From the NCBI GenBank assembly GCA_002070645.1, contig MWDQ01000024.1:1-44730 (forward strand): DNA of 44,730 bases, given 5' to 3'. The position numbers were made by a program, and so were the translations under genes. The notes under the pieces were generated by a model. It saw nothing but the letters and a program-made list of their open reading frames with translations, searched no databases and was not told the DNA's origin. This document shows, piece by piece, positions 33,730-42,057 of the stretch; positions within the stretch are counted from its first letter, which is position 1; each line of letters begins with the position of its first letter. This stretch comes from a candidate division TA06 bacterium ADurb.Bin131 (GTDB lineage Bacteria > Ratteibacteria > UBA8468 > B48-G9 > DTJG01).

Positions 33730-34788
33730 GTGTCCGGCCAGATATGTAAGAAAATTTTGAATCTTGAATTTACGGAAAGGGTTGGAAGAACAGAATACTG
33801 CGATCATCCAGATTTGATTAAGCATATTACTGGCTTTGACCCTTTAAGCAAAGATATAAATGAAGCAGTGCAGGCCAATAGAAGATTCTTTGAATGGGTT
33901 CCATATGATTTTATATGGTCAACAAATGATGGACCTATTGGCTGGGATTCTTTAGGAAGAACAACAAATATGGGACATGCTGCTTATACCCGCGGAGGAG
34001 ACGACTATAAACAGCCAGATCCCTGCCCATTTAAGTCAGCAGAGGATGTTCTGAATTTTGATGCTGTAAAAGAATATGGATTCCCTGATATAGAAAAAAG
34101 AGCATTATTTTTTAAGGAATCCATCGAAAATTTTCAAAAGGTGTATCCTGATGTTTTAATAACAGGTGGATACTATAAAACAATCGTGTCTGGCTGTATT
34201 GCAAGTTTTGGGTGGGATATGTTTCTTGAGGCAGTTGGAACCAATCCTGAAAGATTTGGTGAATATGTTCTTGAAGGATTTTTTAACCTTTCTATGGCAA
34301 ATTTCAGTGCCTGGGCAAAGGTAAAACCATTTGCTTTTATATGTCACGATGATATGGTATGGTCAAAAGGTGCAATATTTAACCCTGATTGGTACAGAAA
34401 ATACATTTTCCCGAGATACAAAAAACTCTGGAATGTTTTGAGAGACAAAGGAATAAAGGTTCTTTTCTGTTCTGATGGTAATTTTACAGAATTTGTTGAT
34501 GATATTGCAAACTGTGGGGCAGATGGTTTTATTTTTGAGCCATTAACCGACCTTGATTATGTTGTGAAAAAATATGGAAACAGTCATGTAATTGTTGGAA
34601 ACGCTGATTGCAGGATCCTTACCTTTGGCACAAAACAGGATATTGAAAAAGAAGTAAAACGGTGTATGGATACTGCAAAAAAATGTCCTGGTTTTATCAT
34701 GGCTGTTGGAAATCATATTCCATCTAATGTTCCAATTGAAAATGCATTATATTATTTTGAAGCAGTCAGGAAATATGGAAAAAGATAA
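33730..34788 (+). CDS. UroD-like protein 3
   Basis: A 352-aa UroD-superfamily barrel starting with GTG just after a GGTGG. HDDMVWSKGAIFNPDWYRKY and PRYKKLW align closely with UroD-like protein 1. At the zinc-motif position it has FCSDGN (Cys247-Ser-Asp-Gly-Asn, no His), and later GNADC (Cys294), so it keeps two Cys but lacks the His-x-Cys of MtaA-type enzymes. HemE motifs are missing. It starts 7 bases after the NERD gene. A methyltransferase-like or unknown small-molecule role is possible. Confidence 0.8.
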   Translation: MSGQICKKILNLEFTERVGRTEYCDHPDLIKHITGFDPLSKDINEAVQANRRFFEWVPYDFIWSTNDGPIGWDSLGRTTNMGHAAYTRGGDDYKQPDPCPFKSAEDVLNFDAVKEYGFPDIEKRALFFKESIENFQKVYPDVLITGGYYKTIVSGCIASFGWDMFLEAVGTNPERFGEYVLEGFFNLSMANFSAWAKVKPFAFICHDDMVWSKGAIFNPDWYRKYIFPRYKKLWNVLRDKGIKVLFCSDGNFTEFVDDIANCGADGFIFEPLTDLDYVVKKYGNSHVIVGNADCRILTFGTKQDIEKEVKRCMDTAKKCPGFIMAVGNHIPSNVPIENALYYFEAVRKYGKR

Positions 34789-34906
34789 TAAAAGGATACT
34801 GTCAAAAACAGATGAAATTTTTATGTTAAAAAACCTGATACAAAAAAAAGGAGATGAAAATCCATCCCGGCTTTCCTTTAATCTTCTTTTGTTCCCCCTT
34901 TTATAG
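34775..34906 (+). CDS. Possible 43-aa remnant ORF running into a repeat
   Basis: An ATG at 34775 inside the end of the UroD-like gene opens a frame starting MEKDNKRILSKTDEIF and LKNLIQKKGDE. It continues into the palindromic repeat, which encodes the last 15 residues (rich in Leu and Phe). The first part looks protein-like; the tail does not. It may be the start of a gene cut off by the repeat, or a chance frame. Confidence 0.25.
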   Translation: MEKDNKRILSKTDEIFMLKNLIQKKGDENPSRLSFNLLLFPLL

Positions 34907-34962
34907 AGGGGCTATCCCTTACCCACAAGTTCCCCCTTTTATAAAGGGGGCAAGGAGGATTT
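34858..34962. repeat. MITE/REP-like palindromic element
   Basis: About 105 bases bounded by AAATCC at 34858 and GGATTT at 34962 hold two copies of GTTCCCCCTTTTATARAGGGG (34891-34911 and 34929-34950). The second forms a perfect stem CCCCCTTT, TAT, AAAGGGGG. This arrangement resembles short non-coding palindromic repeats common in intergenic DNA of many environmental bacteria. No transposase of matching ends is in the window. The rest of the 34789-35065 gap shows no gene beyond the small remnant ORF. Confidence 0.6.
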
Positions 34963-35065
34963 AGTAGGGTTATAAAAACTTTTGAAACTATTGAAAAATA
35001 AACAAAAACACTACTAATGACTTAGCCAGGTTTGGCACTACCCAACAAAAGAAAAGGAGGTATTT

Positions 35066-36763
35066 ATGAAACCCGAGAACAAAAATTTGTTTAATGTTGA
35101 TTGCAATGGTTTTTTCTATAAGTATAACAAAAAAAGTTTATGGCATTATCCTGAAAACAAAAGATTCAGCGCAAAACATATTCACCATTGCATTGATATT
35201 CTTGCTGAAAATGGAATTGATACAGTGGTTGTAAACAGCAATGCCCAGGTTGCCTGGTATCCGAGCAAGGTTGTTGAAACAAATCTTGATGGTTATAAGA
35301 GAGGCGACAAAACATTCTTTTTTGGACATCTTCTTGGTCAGCCAATGACTGAGAAACAGATTGACAGATACCTCAATGAAATGGCTATCCTAATGGACAG
35401 ATACCTTGACCTTGTTGAGAATGGAGTTGATTGGTTGGATGAAGCAGCAAAGGCATGTAGGAGAAACAAGATTTCACCATGGGTTTCAATAAGAATGAAT
35501 GATATGCATGGAGCAAGTTTAAAGCCAGAATTTGATTTTATGAACTGTAAATTGTTCAAAAATCCTGAAATGCGTCTTAAAGGAACAACAAGCAATCCAA
35601 AAGAACCTCCAAGTGTGTCCTGGCAGGGGTTAAACTATGAGAAAAAACAGGTCCGTGATTATATGAAAGCATTGATTCAGGACTGTATAGAAAATTATGA
35701 TTATGAGGGCATTGAACTCGACTGGACAAGAACTCCTTTGTGCTGCGAGGTACCAGCATCACAGGAAGCAGTCAATCTAATAACAAACTGGCACTCTGAA
35801 ATAAGACAGATTTGCGAGAAAAAAGCAAAGAAAACAGAAAAGCCGTTTTATATGGGGATAAGATACGCAGGGACTTTTGAACAATTAAAACAGATCGGGA
35901 TAGACATACCAGAAATGGCAAAATTAGGGATAATTGATTTTGTTTGTCCAACAAATACATGGCAGACATCCTGGGATATTCCATGTGATAAAATCAAAGA
36001 GAATCTTGGGATGGATATTTCTGTTTATGGAGTTATTGAACTTGGAACAAACTGGTTGATGGTATATTTCCCTGGTGCAAAAGAAAATGTTTCCATCGGT
36101 GCCAGCGATGCCCGGGGATATCGACTTTCTGCATTCAGCCCTGAAGTATTGCGGGGGAATTCAGCAGGGAAACTTATACTCGGATGCGACGGTGTTGAGA
36201 TATTTAATTTCTTCTGCGCAGATACACCAGGGCACTGGCCATGGGAAGAAGCAAACTGTTTTGCTGATTATTCTTCTTTGAGGAACCTTCATAATGTGGA
36301 ATTTCTTAAAGGTAAACCAAAGTTTTATACATTTTCTTCGGGTGTTGGTTTTTATGCGAATAATCTTTTTGAAACAATAGGGCAGGTTCCATCCTGTGTT
36401 GAACCACAGTGTAGAAAAGAATTTTTGCTACCTATGATGAAAGAACCAAAAAATAAAAATATGAAACTCATAATACAGATTGTCCTTGAAAAACAGGAAA
36501 AAATACCTGATATTGGCGTGAGTTTTAATGGTTGCTGGCCAAATTTTAATAGCACCCAGACAGATAAACTTTTATGCGCTGTCGGCGGATATACACACCA
36601 TGTCCCGGAACATACTGCCTTTAATTTTGAGTTTGATACATCACAAGTAAAAAATGGATATAATAGTATTGTCGTGATGAATGGAAGCCACAATTGGTAC
36701 AACGATAACGAAAGAAAACAGGAAACAATAAGGGTGGTTAGTGTTGAATTAATCGTATCCTGA
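35066..36763 (+). CDS. Glycosidase-like TIM-barrel protein (GH10-like/DUF type)
   Basis: A 565-aa cytoplasmic protein. The barrel (about 30-400) has SAKHIHHCIDILAENGIDTV, RRNKISPWVSIRMND, ENYDYEGIELDWTRTP (a strand ending in acidic residues, the likely catalytic face), KPFYMGIRYAG and DFVCPTNTWQTSW. The last 120 residues form a beta-sandwich. This matches the pattern of putative glycosyl hydrolases frequent in PVC-type genomes, but no family number can be given. AAAGGAGG gives a strong Shine-Dalgarno. It heads a four-gene set with a BNR protein, a secreted SIS-like protein and an esterase. Confidence 0.65.
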   Translation: MKPENKNLFNVDCNGFFYKYNKKSLWHYPENKRFSAKHIHHCIDILAENGIDTVVVNSNAQVAWYPSKVVETNLDGYKRGDKTFFFGHLLGQPMTEKQIDRYLNEMAILMDRYLDLVENGVDWLDEAAKACRRNKISPWVSIRMNDMHGASLKPEFDFMNCKLFKNPEMRLKGTTSNPKEPPSVSWQGLNYEKKQVRDYMKALIQDCIENYDYEGIELDWTRTPLCCEVPASQEAVNLITNWHSEIRQICEKKAKKTEKPFYMGIRYAGTFEQLKQIGIDIPEMAKLGIIDFVCPTNTWQTSWDIPCDKIKENLGMDISVYGVIELGTNWLMVYFPGAKENVSIGASDARGYRLSAFSPEVLRGNSAGKLILGCDGVEIFNFFCADTPGHWPWEEANCFADYSSLRNLHNVEFLKGKPKFYTFSSGVGFYANNLFETIGQVPSCVEPQCRKEFLLPMMKEPKNKNMKLIIQIVLEKQEKIPDIGVSFNGCWPNFNSTQTDKLLCAVGGYTHHVPEHTAFNFEFDTSQVKNGYNSIVVMNGSHNWYNDNERKQETIRVVSVELIVS

Positions 36764-36774
36764 AAGGAGAGATA

Positions 36775-38184
36775 ATGTATATAAAAAGCATACGAAGAAT
36801 AACAAATGATGCATGCCACAATGCATTCACAGGCGCATGTTTTTTTAATGGATCTCTTTATATCACATACAGGCAAGGTGCCGCACATGCTGACCCAACA
36901 GGAAAGATTATAGTTCTCCGTAGTGATGATGAAGGTAAACACTTTGAAAATGTTGCAACGTTCAGGCAAACATCTGATTCAAGAGATCCTCATCTTTATA
37001 CTGATGGAAGAAAACTTTTTGTTGTTGGGTTTGAAGCAGGAACACAGAGGAAATCATTTACTTCTTACACTGAAGATGGAAGAAACTGGAGTCAGTGGAC
37101 TCATCTAAGAGGTACAGATGGATTTATTATGTGGAGGCCACAGTTTTATCAGGGCATGTATTATTGTGCCGCCTATGGAGAGTTTGAAAGAAATAAAAAT
37201 TCAGTGGTTGCATGGTTTGAGAGTAATGATGGAATAAACTGGGAAAGAAGGTATGATATTCACAAAGGTAAAGAAATCCCAACAGAGTGCTTCCTTGACT
37301 TCAAAAACGATGGTACAGCAGTTATGCTAATGAGATGTGATGATAAAAACAAAAAACCATATCTTTGTATGTCAAAACCGCCGTATAGAAAATGGGAGAA
37401 AACACGGCTTAACATTCCACTTCTTGGCCCATGCCTGTGGCTTGTAAAAGGAGAGATATGGATTTCAGGAAGATGGTTTGTAAATCCTGATATTGCACAT
37501 ATTGGAGTATTCAGAATCGAAAATAAAAAACCAGTTCTCCGTCTTGTGCTTCCGTCAGGGCCTGACTTTGATTGTTCATATATGGCAGTAGCAAAGGATC
37601 CTGAAAATCCTGTTAGATTCTGGTTTTCCTATTATTCAGGACATACAGCCAGTGATGATCCAGAAATCAATCAATTTAGCCATCCTGATATCTATCTTGT
37701 AGAGGCAATCTTTGGTTCTGATAAAACAGGTTTTATCATTGACTGGCAGGTTTCTGATGTTCAAAAAATATCACTTGACCAGATAAAAATTCCTGTCCCC
37801 GACAATATAAAATGGAAGAAAATCTCTGCATACACTGAAAAAGATATTAAAAAGGGCATTGCAACACTATCTACTCTCGGATTTGTTGATGCAGGCAATA
37901 TCATAAAAGGCAAAGATGGGGTAATATTTTTTAAAACACAGATTGACTTGGGTCCATCTGAAACAATAAGGATGTACCTCGGTTATGATGGACCTGTTGT
38001 TGTATGGTTCAACAACAAAAAGGTTTTTTCAGGTCCAGGCACAAATCCTGCAATTGCTGACCAGACATCTGTTGTTGTAAAACCAGAACATGGCACAAAT
38101 ACAATAACAATTGCGCTTGAAACAAACAATGGAAAAGCAGAAGGAATTTTCTGCAGGATCGTAAAAGAGGAGAAAACACTATGA
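36775..38184 (+). CDS. BNR/sialidase-like protein 2 with C-terminal beta domain
   Basis: A 469-aa protein without signal peptide. Propeller part (1-about 340) contains ITYRQGAAHADPTGKI, LRSDDEGKHFENV, YTEDGRNWSQW, MWRPQFYQGMYYC and ESNDGINWERRY (Asp-box-like turns). The C-terminal ~110 residues are a jelly-roll with MYLGYDGPVVVWFNNKKVF, a type often found attached to PVC carbohydrate proteins. Catalytic class is uncertain. AAAGGAGAG precedes the ATG, 11 bases after the preceding gene, and the ATGA overlap couples it to the next gene. Confidence 0.72.
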   Translation: MYIKSIRRITNDACHNAFTGACFFNGSLYITYRQGAAHADPTGKIIVLRSDDEGKHFENVATFRQTSDSRDPHLYTDGRKLFVVGFEAGTQRKSFTSYTEDGRNWSQWTHLRGTDGFIMWRPQFYQGMYYCAAYGEFERNKNSVVAWFESNDGINWERRYDIHKGKEIPTECFLDFKNDGTAVMLMRCDDKNKKPYLCMSKPPYRKWEKTRLNIPLLGPCLWLVKGEIWISGRWFVNPDIAHIGVFRIENKKPVLRLVLPSGPDFDCSYMAVAKDPENPVRFWFSYYSGHTASDDPEINQFSHPDIYLVEAIFGSDKTGFIIDWQVSDVQKISLDQIKIPVPDNIKWKKISAYTEKDIKKGIATLSTLGFVDAGNIIKGKDGVIFFKTQIDLGPSETIRMYLGYDGPVVVWFNNKKVFSGPGTNPAIADQTSVVVKPEHGTNTITIALETNNGKAEGIFCRIVKEEKTL

Positions 38185-39464
38185 GAAAAATCAGAGCATG
38201 GTCATTGCTATTTTTATTGTTGTTTCCTGCTTTTTTGTTCGCAGGAATACAAAGTTCTCTTGCTGAGTTTGAGGCAAGAATCCCAAAGATATCATCTCAG
38301 ATTCCGCAGATAATAAAATCAGCAGAATTTGCCGCAGGTTGTGTGTTAAAAAAACCTGATACACTTATTAATGTCCCATATAATGAACAGAAATCCTTCA
38401 GCGAAGAAATGATAAATAGGGCAGGTGGTCTTTCCAATATCTATCCGAGTGAATCCCCTGATAGAGTCCGCTTTGTTACAGATCACGATATTGTTCTGTA
38501 TTCGGTAAGAAGTTGGGAAACAGACGCAGAAACAGCAATAAAAAGATTAAACGAATATAAGGGAAAAAATTGGAAGGTTATCCTTATTGCTTCAAAAAAA
38601 GGAATGCCCTCGAAACTGAAGTATGACTTTTTCATTGATAATGGCGCACCGTCAGGGAAAGCAATCTATGGAAGAATCAATATTCTTGCAAATATTACAA
38701 TTGGGTGGATGTGGTGTTGTGAGTATGTTTCTGCGATGACGAGAAAAGGAAAAATTCCTGGTATTCTTATAAGTATTTCGCTCGAGGAATCAACCGAACA
38801 TAATAAAAAGATTCAAACTCCAGAGGGTCGACTCTGGATAGGAGATTGTCCTGAAAAGATTCCAGCAGGTAAACTTGCCAATATATATCTTGAAAGGGTA
38901 AAAAAACTTGTTTTTGATTTGAAATCAGAAAAAATTCAAAAACAGATTGATTATGCATCTGACATCATCGCGAGCAGAATGGCAGAAGGAAAAAGGGTTG
39001 GAATTTCAGGTGTTGGCCATGTTATTATTGATGAGGTAAAAAGAGACCTTAAAGCACCCTGGATAGGATTTCAAGCAGTTGGCCAGGTTGGAAGGCGAAG
39101 AAACGCTTTCAGCAAATACCTGCAACCAGGAGATTTACTTGTCTGGATTGCATATATCGGGCTTAACTCAAAATATGTTGATTTTGGAAGATACATAAAA
39201 GAGGCAAACCTTGAATTAATCACATGTTTTGCCCCTGATTTAGATGATCCATCTGTAAATGAAACAGGGATTGCACATATTGACCAGTGTTGGGCAAAAG
39301 GAGATGCTGAAGTTCCTCTACCCTGTCATCCCTGGAAAATGGCTCCGGTGAGCGGGATAAATTCAGGTCTTGTACTTAGGATGCTTGATGACTCTGTTTC
39401 CAAAAAACTGGAAAATATAAAGAATCAGGTAAAAAGAGATACTCAGGTTTCAGTTACGCAATGA
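38181..39464 (+). CDS. Exported SIS-domain-like protein
   Basis: A 427-aa protein with a clear signal peptide (SLLFLLLFPAFLFA-GI, about residues 8-22). The mature part has two SIS-like halves: one with VLYSVRSWETDAETAIKRLN and ILIASKKGMPSK (about 105-150), one with GKRVGISGVGHVIIDEVKRD, GDLLVWIAYIGLNSKYVDF and ELITCFAPD (about 275-355). It ends PCHPWKMAPVSGINSGLVL, like SIS proteins that bind phosphosugars. SIS proteins are normally cytoplasmic, so export is odd. ATGA overlaps join it to the BNR gene before and the esterase after. Substrate unknown. Confidence 0.6.
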   Translation: MRKIRAWSLLFLLLFPAFLFAGIQSSLAEFEARIPKISSQIPQIIKSAEFAAGCVLKKPDTLINVPYNEQKSFSEEMINRAGGLSNIYPSESPDRVRFVTDHDIVLYSVRSWETDAETAIKRLNEYKGKNWKVILIASKKGMPSKLKYDFFIDNGAPSGKAIYGRINILANITIGWMWCCEYVSAMTRKGKIPGILISISLEESTEHNKKIQTPEGRLWIGDCPEKIPAGKLANIYLERVKKLVFDLKSEKIQKQIDYASDIIASRMAEGKRVGISGVGHVIIDEVKRDLKAPWIGFQAVGQVGRRRNAFSKYLQPGDLLVWIAYIGLNSKYVDFGRYIKEANLELITCFAPDLDDPSVNETGIAHIDQCWAKGDAEVPLPCHPWKMAPVSGINSGLVLRMLDDSVSKKLENIKNQVKRDTQVSVTQ

Positions 39465-40306
39465 TTAACAAAAATAAAATTAAAGAGTTCTGGAAGAAAA
39501 CATTGCTCGAAGCGAGACAAATTCCGCTTCAACCCACTCAAATACAACTGCAGGAAAGTGTTCCATACATTGTTGAAAAAATTACATACAAATCACTCAA
39601 TGGATTTTTAATAACATGCCTGCTTTCAAAACCAGCGGGAAAAACCAATAAACTACCCGCAATCATAACAATACCTGGCTATGGTGGTTGGGAGCAGAGC
39701 ATAACTCTTTCTGAGTGTCAAAGAGGATATGTAATACTTCAGGTATTTCCGAGAAAACAGGGACTTTCAAGTAAACTAAGACCAGGTGAAAAAATTTCAG
39801 GCCCAGGATACTTGCTTCAGGACATTGAGAATCCGGAAGGATACTTTTATCAGGGTGCATATATTGATGTTATACGCGGAATTGACTATCTTGCAACCCG
39901 CGGTGATGTTGACACAAAAAGAATCGGAATAATGGGAACAAGTCAGGGGGGCGGAATTGCTCTTTCTGTTTCTGGTATTGATAGCCGTATAAAAACAATT
40001 GTTGCACATGTACCGTTTTTTTGTGATATGCGATATAATCCTGCTTTTAAAAATACTGAACTAAACAATCCTGGATATCTTGATAATTTTGATTATTTCG
40101 ACCCTGTTAATCTTGCCCCAATGGGAAAGGCACCCGTGCTTTTGAGTTCTGGGGGTCAGGATGAAACCTGTCCTGCAGAAACAATAAAATCTGTTTTTGA
40201 AAAATTAAGGGGAATAAAGGCACTGATTCATTATCCAGATCTCACACATACATCCTGCACTGATTTTTATCTTTTCTCCTGGAATTGGATGCCTCTATAT
40301 TTATAA
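39461..40306 (+). CDS. Acetyl xylan esterase-like alpha/beta hydrolase (CE7/AXE1 type)
   Basis: A 281-aa hydrolase without signal peptide. Catalytic set: Ser161 in GIMGTSQGGG, Asp234 in SSGGQDETCP and His263 in DLTHTS. IPGYGGWEQ is the oxyanion-side loop, and RGIDYLATRGDVDTKRIG is a family block. Such enzymes remove acetyl groups from xylo-oligosaccharides or antibiotics. As last gene of the carbohydrate set, a deacetylase of imported oligosaccharides is a good guess. The ATG overlaps the preceding stop (ATGA). The 90 bases after it, facing the Gfo/Idh gene end, show no strong terminator. Confidence 0.82.
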   Translation: MINKNKIKEFWKKTLLEARQIPLQPTQIQLQESVPYIVEKITYKSLNGFLITCLLSKPAGKTNKLPAIITIPGYGGWEQSITLSECQRGYVILQVFPRKQGLSSKLRPGEKISGPGYLLQDIENPEGYFYQGAYIDVIRGIDYLATRGDVDTKRIGIMGTSQGGGIALSVSGIDSRIKTIVAHVPFFCDMRYNPAFKNTELNNPGYLDNFDYFDPVNLAPMGKAPVLLSSGGQDETCPAETIKSVFEKLRGIKALIHYPDLTHTSCTDFYLFSWNWMPLYL

Positions 40307-40396
40307 TATTAAATTTGCATATAGAAGAAATAATCCACAGAAAATCAATACAGAATCATTGAAGTAAGCCCTGTTTATCAGAAAAACTAAGATTGA

Positions 40397-41539
40397 TTAT
40401 TTTTTAATATTAGGGTCGGTTTGAATCTGAGTTTTTACTGTTTTTTTACCTTTTGATTTTTCTATCATTTCTCTGATGAAATTATCATATTCATCTCTGT
40501 TAACAGGTGTTTCAACAGGTTTGTTTCTTAAGCCAGAAAGCAAACAGGCATTGATAAATTCAACAGATTTTAATCCTTCTACGCCAGGTGCTACAAGTGG
40601 TTCACCATCGGTTATTGCCCTGCAGAAATTTCTTATGATCGATCCATGACTTGCATCTGTTTCAGGAATATTCAATTGTTCCTCTTTTGTTTCAGGAGAT
40701 GCCCACATGCTTTCATTCTTCACAGTAAATTCACTTATTGGTACAGATGTAGAGAAAAACTTAAATGTATCGCCGTAGAGGGTTATTTTCCCTTTATCTC
40801 CTGCAATTTCAAGGTAAGGAATACAAGGAACTTCATTGGTACAGGTATAATAATATCCCCATGCTCCATTTTCGTATTCGAGTAAAACACTTACCTCGTC
40901 TTCAACCTCTATATTATGGAGTCGTGTCCTTACCTTTGCCTGAAATTTCCTGGGAAGTCCTGCAAGCATGGTAAAGATATCAATCATGTGCGGTGCCTGA
41001 TTTATTAGTACTCCACCACCTTCTCCTTTCCACGTTGCGCGCCATGAACCACTGTCGTAATATGCCTGAGATCTGTACCACGGATTTATAAGAAGTGTTC
41101 TTTGAATCTCGCCGAGGTGGCCTTTTTCAATTAAATCTTTTGCCACAATAAATACCCCTTTATTTCTCATTTGATACATAACTGAAAATACCTTACCTGT
41201 TTTTTTTGATGCTTCAACCATTTTATCTGCCTGACTTACAGTTACTGAAATTGGTTTTTCACTCAAAACATGAAGTCCGTGTTCCATTGCATAGATACTT
41301 ATTTCAGGGTGAAAATAATGTGGGGTAGCAACGATAATCGCTTCTGCTATTCCACTATCAATGAGTTTCCTATAATCTACAAAACATTCAACACCATGTT
41401 TCTGGGCAACCTCTTTTACCCTGTTTTCGTTGCAATCGCAAACTGCTACCAGTTCTGCTTCTTCTATTTTTTTCATTGTTTCTGCATGTCCCTGGCCCAT
41501 TCCTCCAACACCAATAATACCTATTCTGACTTTTTTCAT
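40397..41539 (-). CDS. Gfo/Idh/MocA-family oxidoreductase
   Basis: A 380-aa NAD(P)-dependent sugar or cyclitol dehydrogenase. Rossmann motif GIIGVGGMGQGHAE at 7-20, EKP motif (LSEKPISV, near 94) with the conserved Lys, and GEGGGVLINQAPHMIDI with the catalytic His/Asp region. No signal peptide. GGGGG lies 7 bases before the ATG. It is divergent from groES and convergent with the esterase gene. The substrate is unknown; in context a hexose, uronate or inositol derivative is likely. Confidence 0.9.
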   Translation of the reverse strand: MKKVRIGIIGVGGMGQGHAETMKKIEEAELVAVCDCNENRVKEVAQKHGVECFVDYRKLIDSGIAEAIIVATPHYFHPEISIYAMEHGLHVLSEKPISVTVSQADKMVEASKKTGKVFSVMYQMRNKGVFIVAKDLIEKGHLGEIQRTLLINPWYRSQAYYDSGSWRATWKGEGGGVLINQAPHMIDIFTMLAGLPRKFQAKVRTRLHNIEVEDEVSVLLEYENGAWGYYYTCTNEVPCIPYLEIAGDKGKITLYGDTFKFFSTSVPISEFTVKNESMWASPETKEEQLNIPETDASHGSIIRNFCRAITDGEPLVAPGVEGLKSVEFINACLLSGLRNKPVETPVNRDEYDNFIREMIEKSKGKKTVKTQIQTDPNIKK

Positions 41540-41563
41540 GATTTTCCCCCTATTAAGATAATC

Positions 41564-41592
41564 TTGACATATGTTATTGTAATAAGTATAAT
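41564..41592 (+). promoter_or_regulatory. Perfect sigma70 promoter of groES-groEL
   Basis: TTGACA (41564-41569), exactly 17 bases, TATAAT (41587-41592): both hexamers match consensus fully. Transcription should start near 41599, leaving a leader of about 145 bases. No CIRCE element (TTAGCACTC-N9-GAGTGCTAA) is seen in the upstream region. Confidence 0.85.
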
Positions 41593-41668
41593 AAATTTTC
41601 AGAAAAAAATCAAAAAGGGTTTTTAAAATCCCTGAAACCTTTTTGTACAGAATTCATCTAATAATCTG

Positions 41669-41688
41669 TAGATTTAAAAATAAATCTA
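41669..41688 (+). promoter_or_regulatory. Hairpin in the groES leader
   Basis: TAGATTT, loop AAAAAT, AAATCTA gives a perfect 7-bp AT-rich stem. A second weaker stem (AGGG...CCCT within AAAAAGGG...CCTTTTT) occurs at about 41608-41645. Both are in the untranslated leader, and AT-rich stems would melt on warming. A regulatory role is only inferred. Confidence 0.35.
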
Positions 41689-41742
41689 TTCAAAAGCGTA
41701 AAAGAAAATATCGTTTACCTGTTTTCCAAAAAGGAGGAATTT

Positions 41743-42042
41743 ATGGCAGAGTTCAAAATAAAACCCCTGGGTGACAGGGTGGTTGTAAAGCCAATGGAGC
41801 CAGAAGAAAAGACAAAAGGCGGTATAATCATTCCTGATACAGCAAAGGAAAAACCTCAGGAAGGTAAGGTTGTTGCTGTTGGTAAAGGACGGATTGATGA
41901 CGAAGGAAAACACATCAAGATGGAGGTAAAAGTTGATGATGTGGTCCTTTATGGTAAATATGCAGGCACAGAAGTTACAGTTGACAATGAAACCTACATG
42001 ATTCTTCGTGAGGAAGATATCCTCGGAATTGTAGTAAAATAA
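41743..42042 (+). CDS. groS: Co-chaperonin GroES
   Basis: A 99-aa Gro[28 protein letters not shown] with the mobile loop, then [26 protein letters not shown] and the C-terminal EEDILGIV. It caps the GroEL ring during folding of cytoplasmic proteins. AAAGGAGG precedes the ATG. groEL follows after 15 bases. Confidence 0.98.
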   Translation: MAEFKIKPLGDRVVVKPMEPEEKTKGGIIIPDTAKEKPQEGKVVAVGKGRIDDEGKHIKMEVKVDDVVLYGKYAGTEVTVDNETYMILREEDILGIVVK

Positions 42043-42057
42043 CAACAGGAGGAAAAT

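Noticed and set aside
34891..34950. CRISPR-like repeat pair
   Set aside because: Only two degenerate palindromic copies with a 17-base gap and no cas genes; a REP/MITE-type element fits better.
41686..42045. 119-codon minus-strand frame opposite groES
   Set aside because: It is the antisense of groES and its leader, with Phe/Cys-rich shadow composition.
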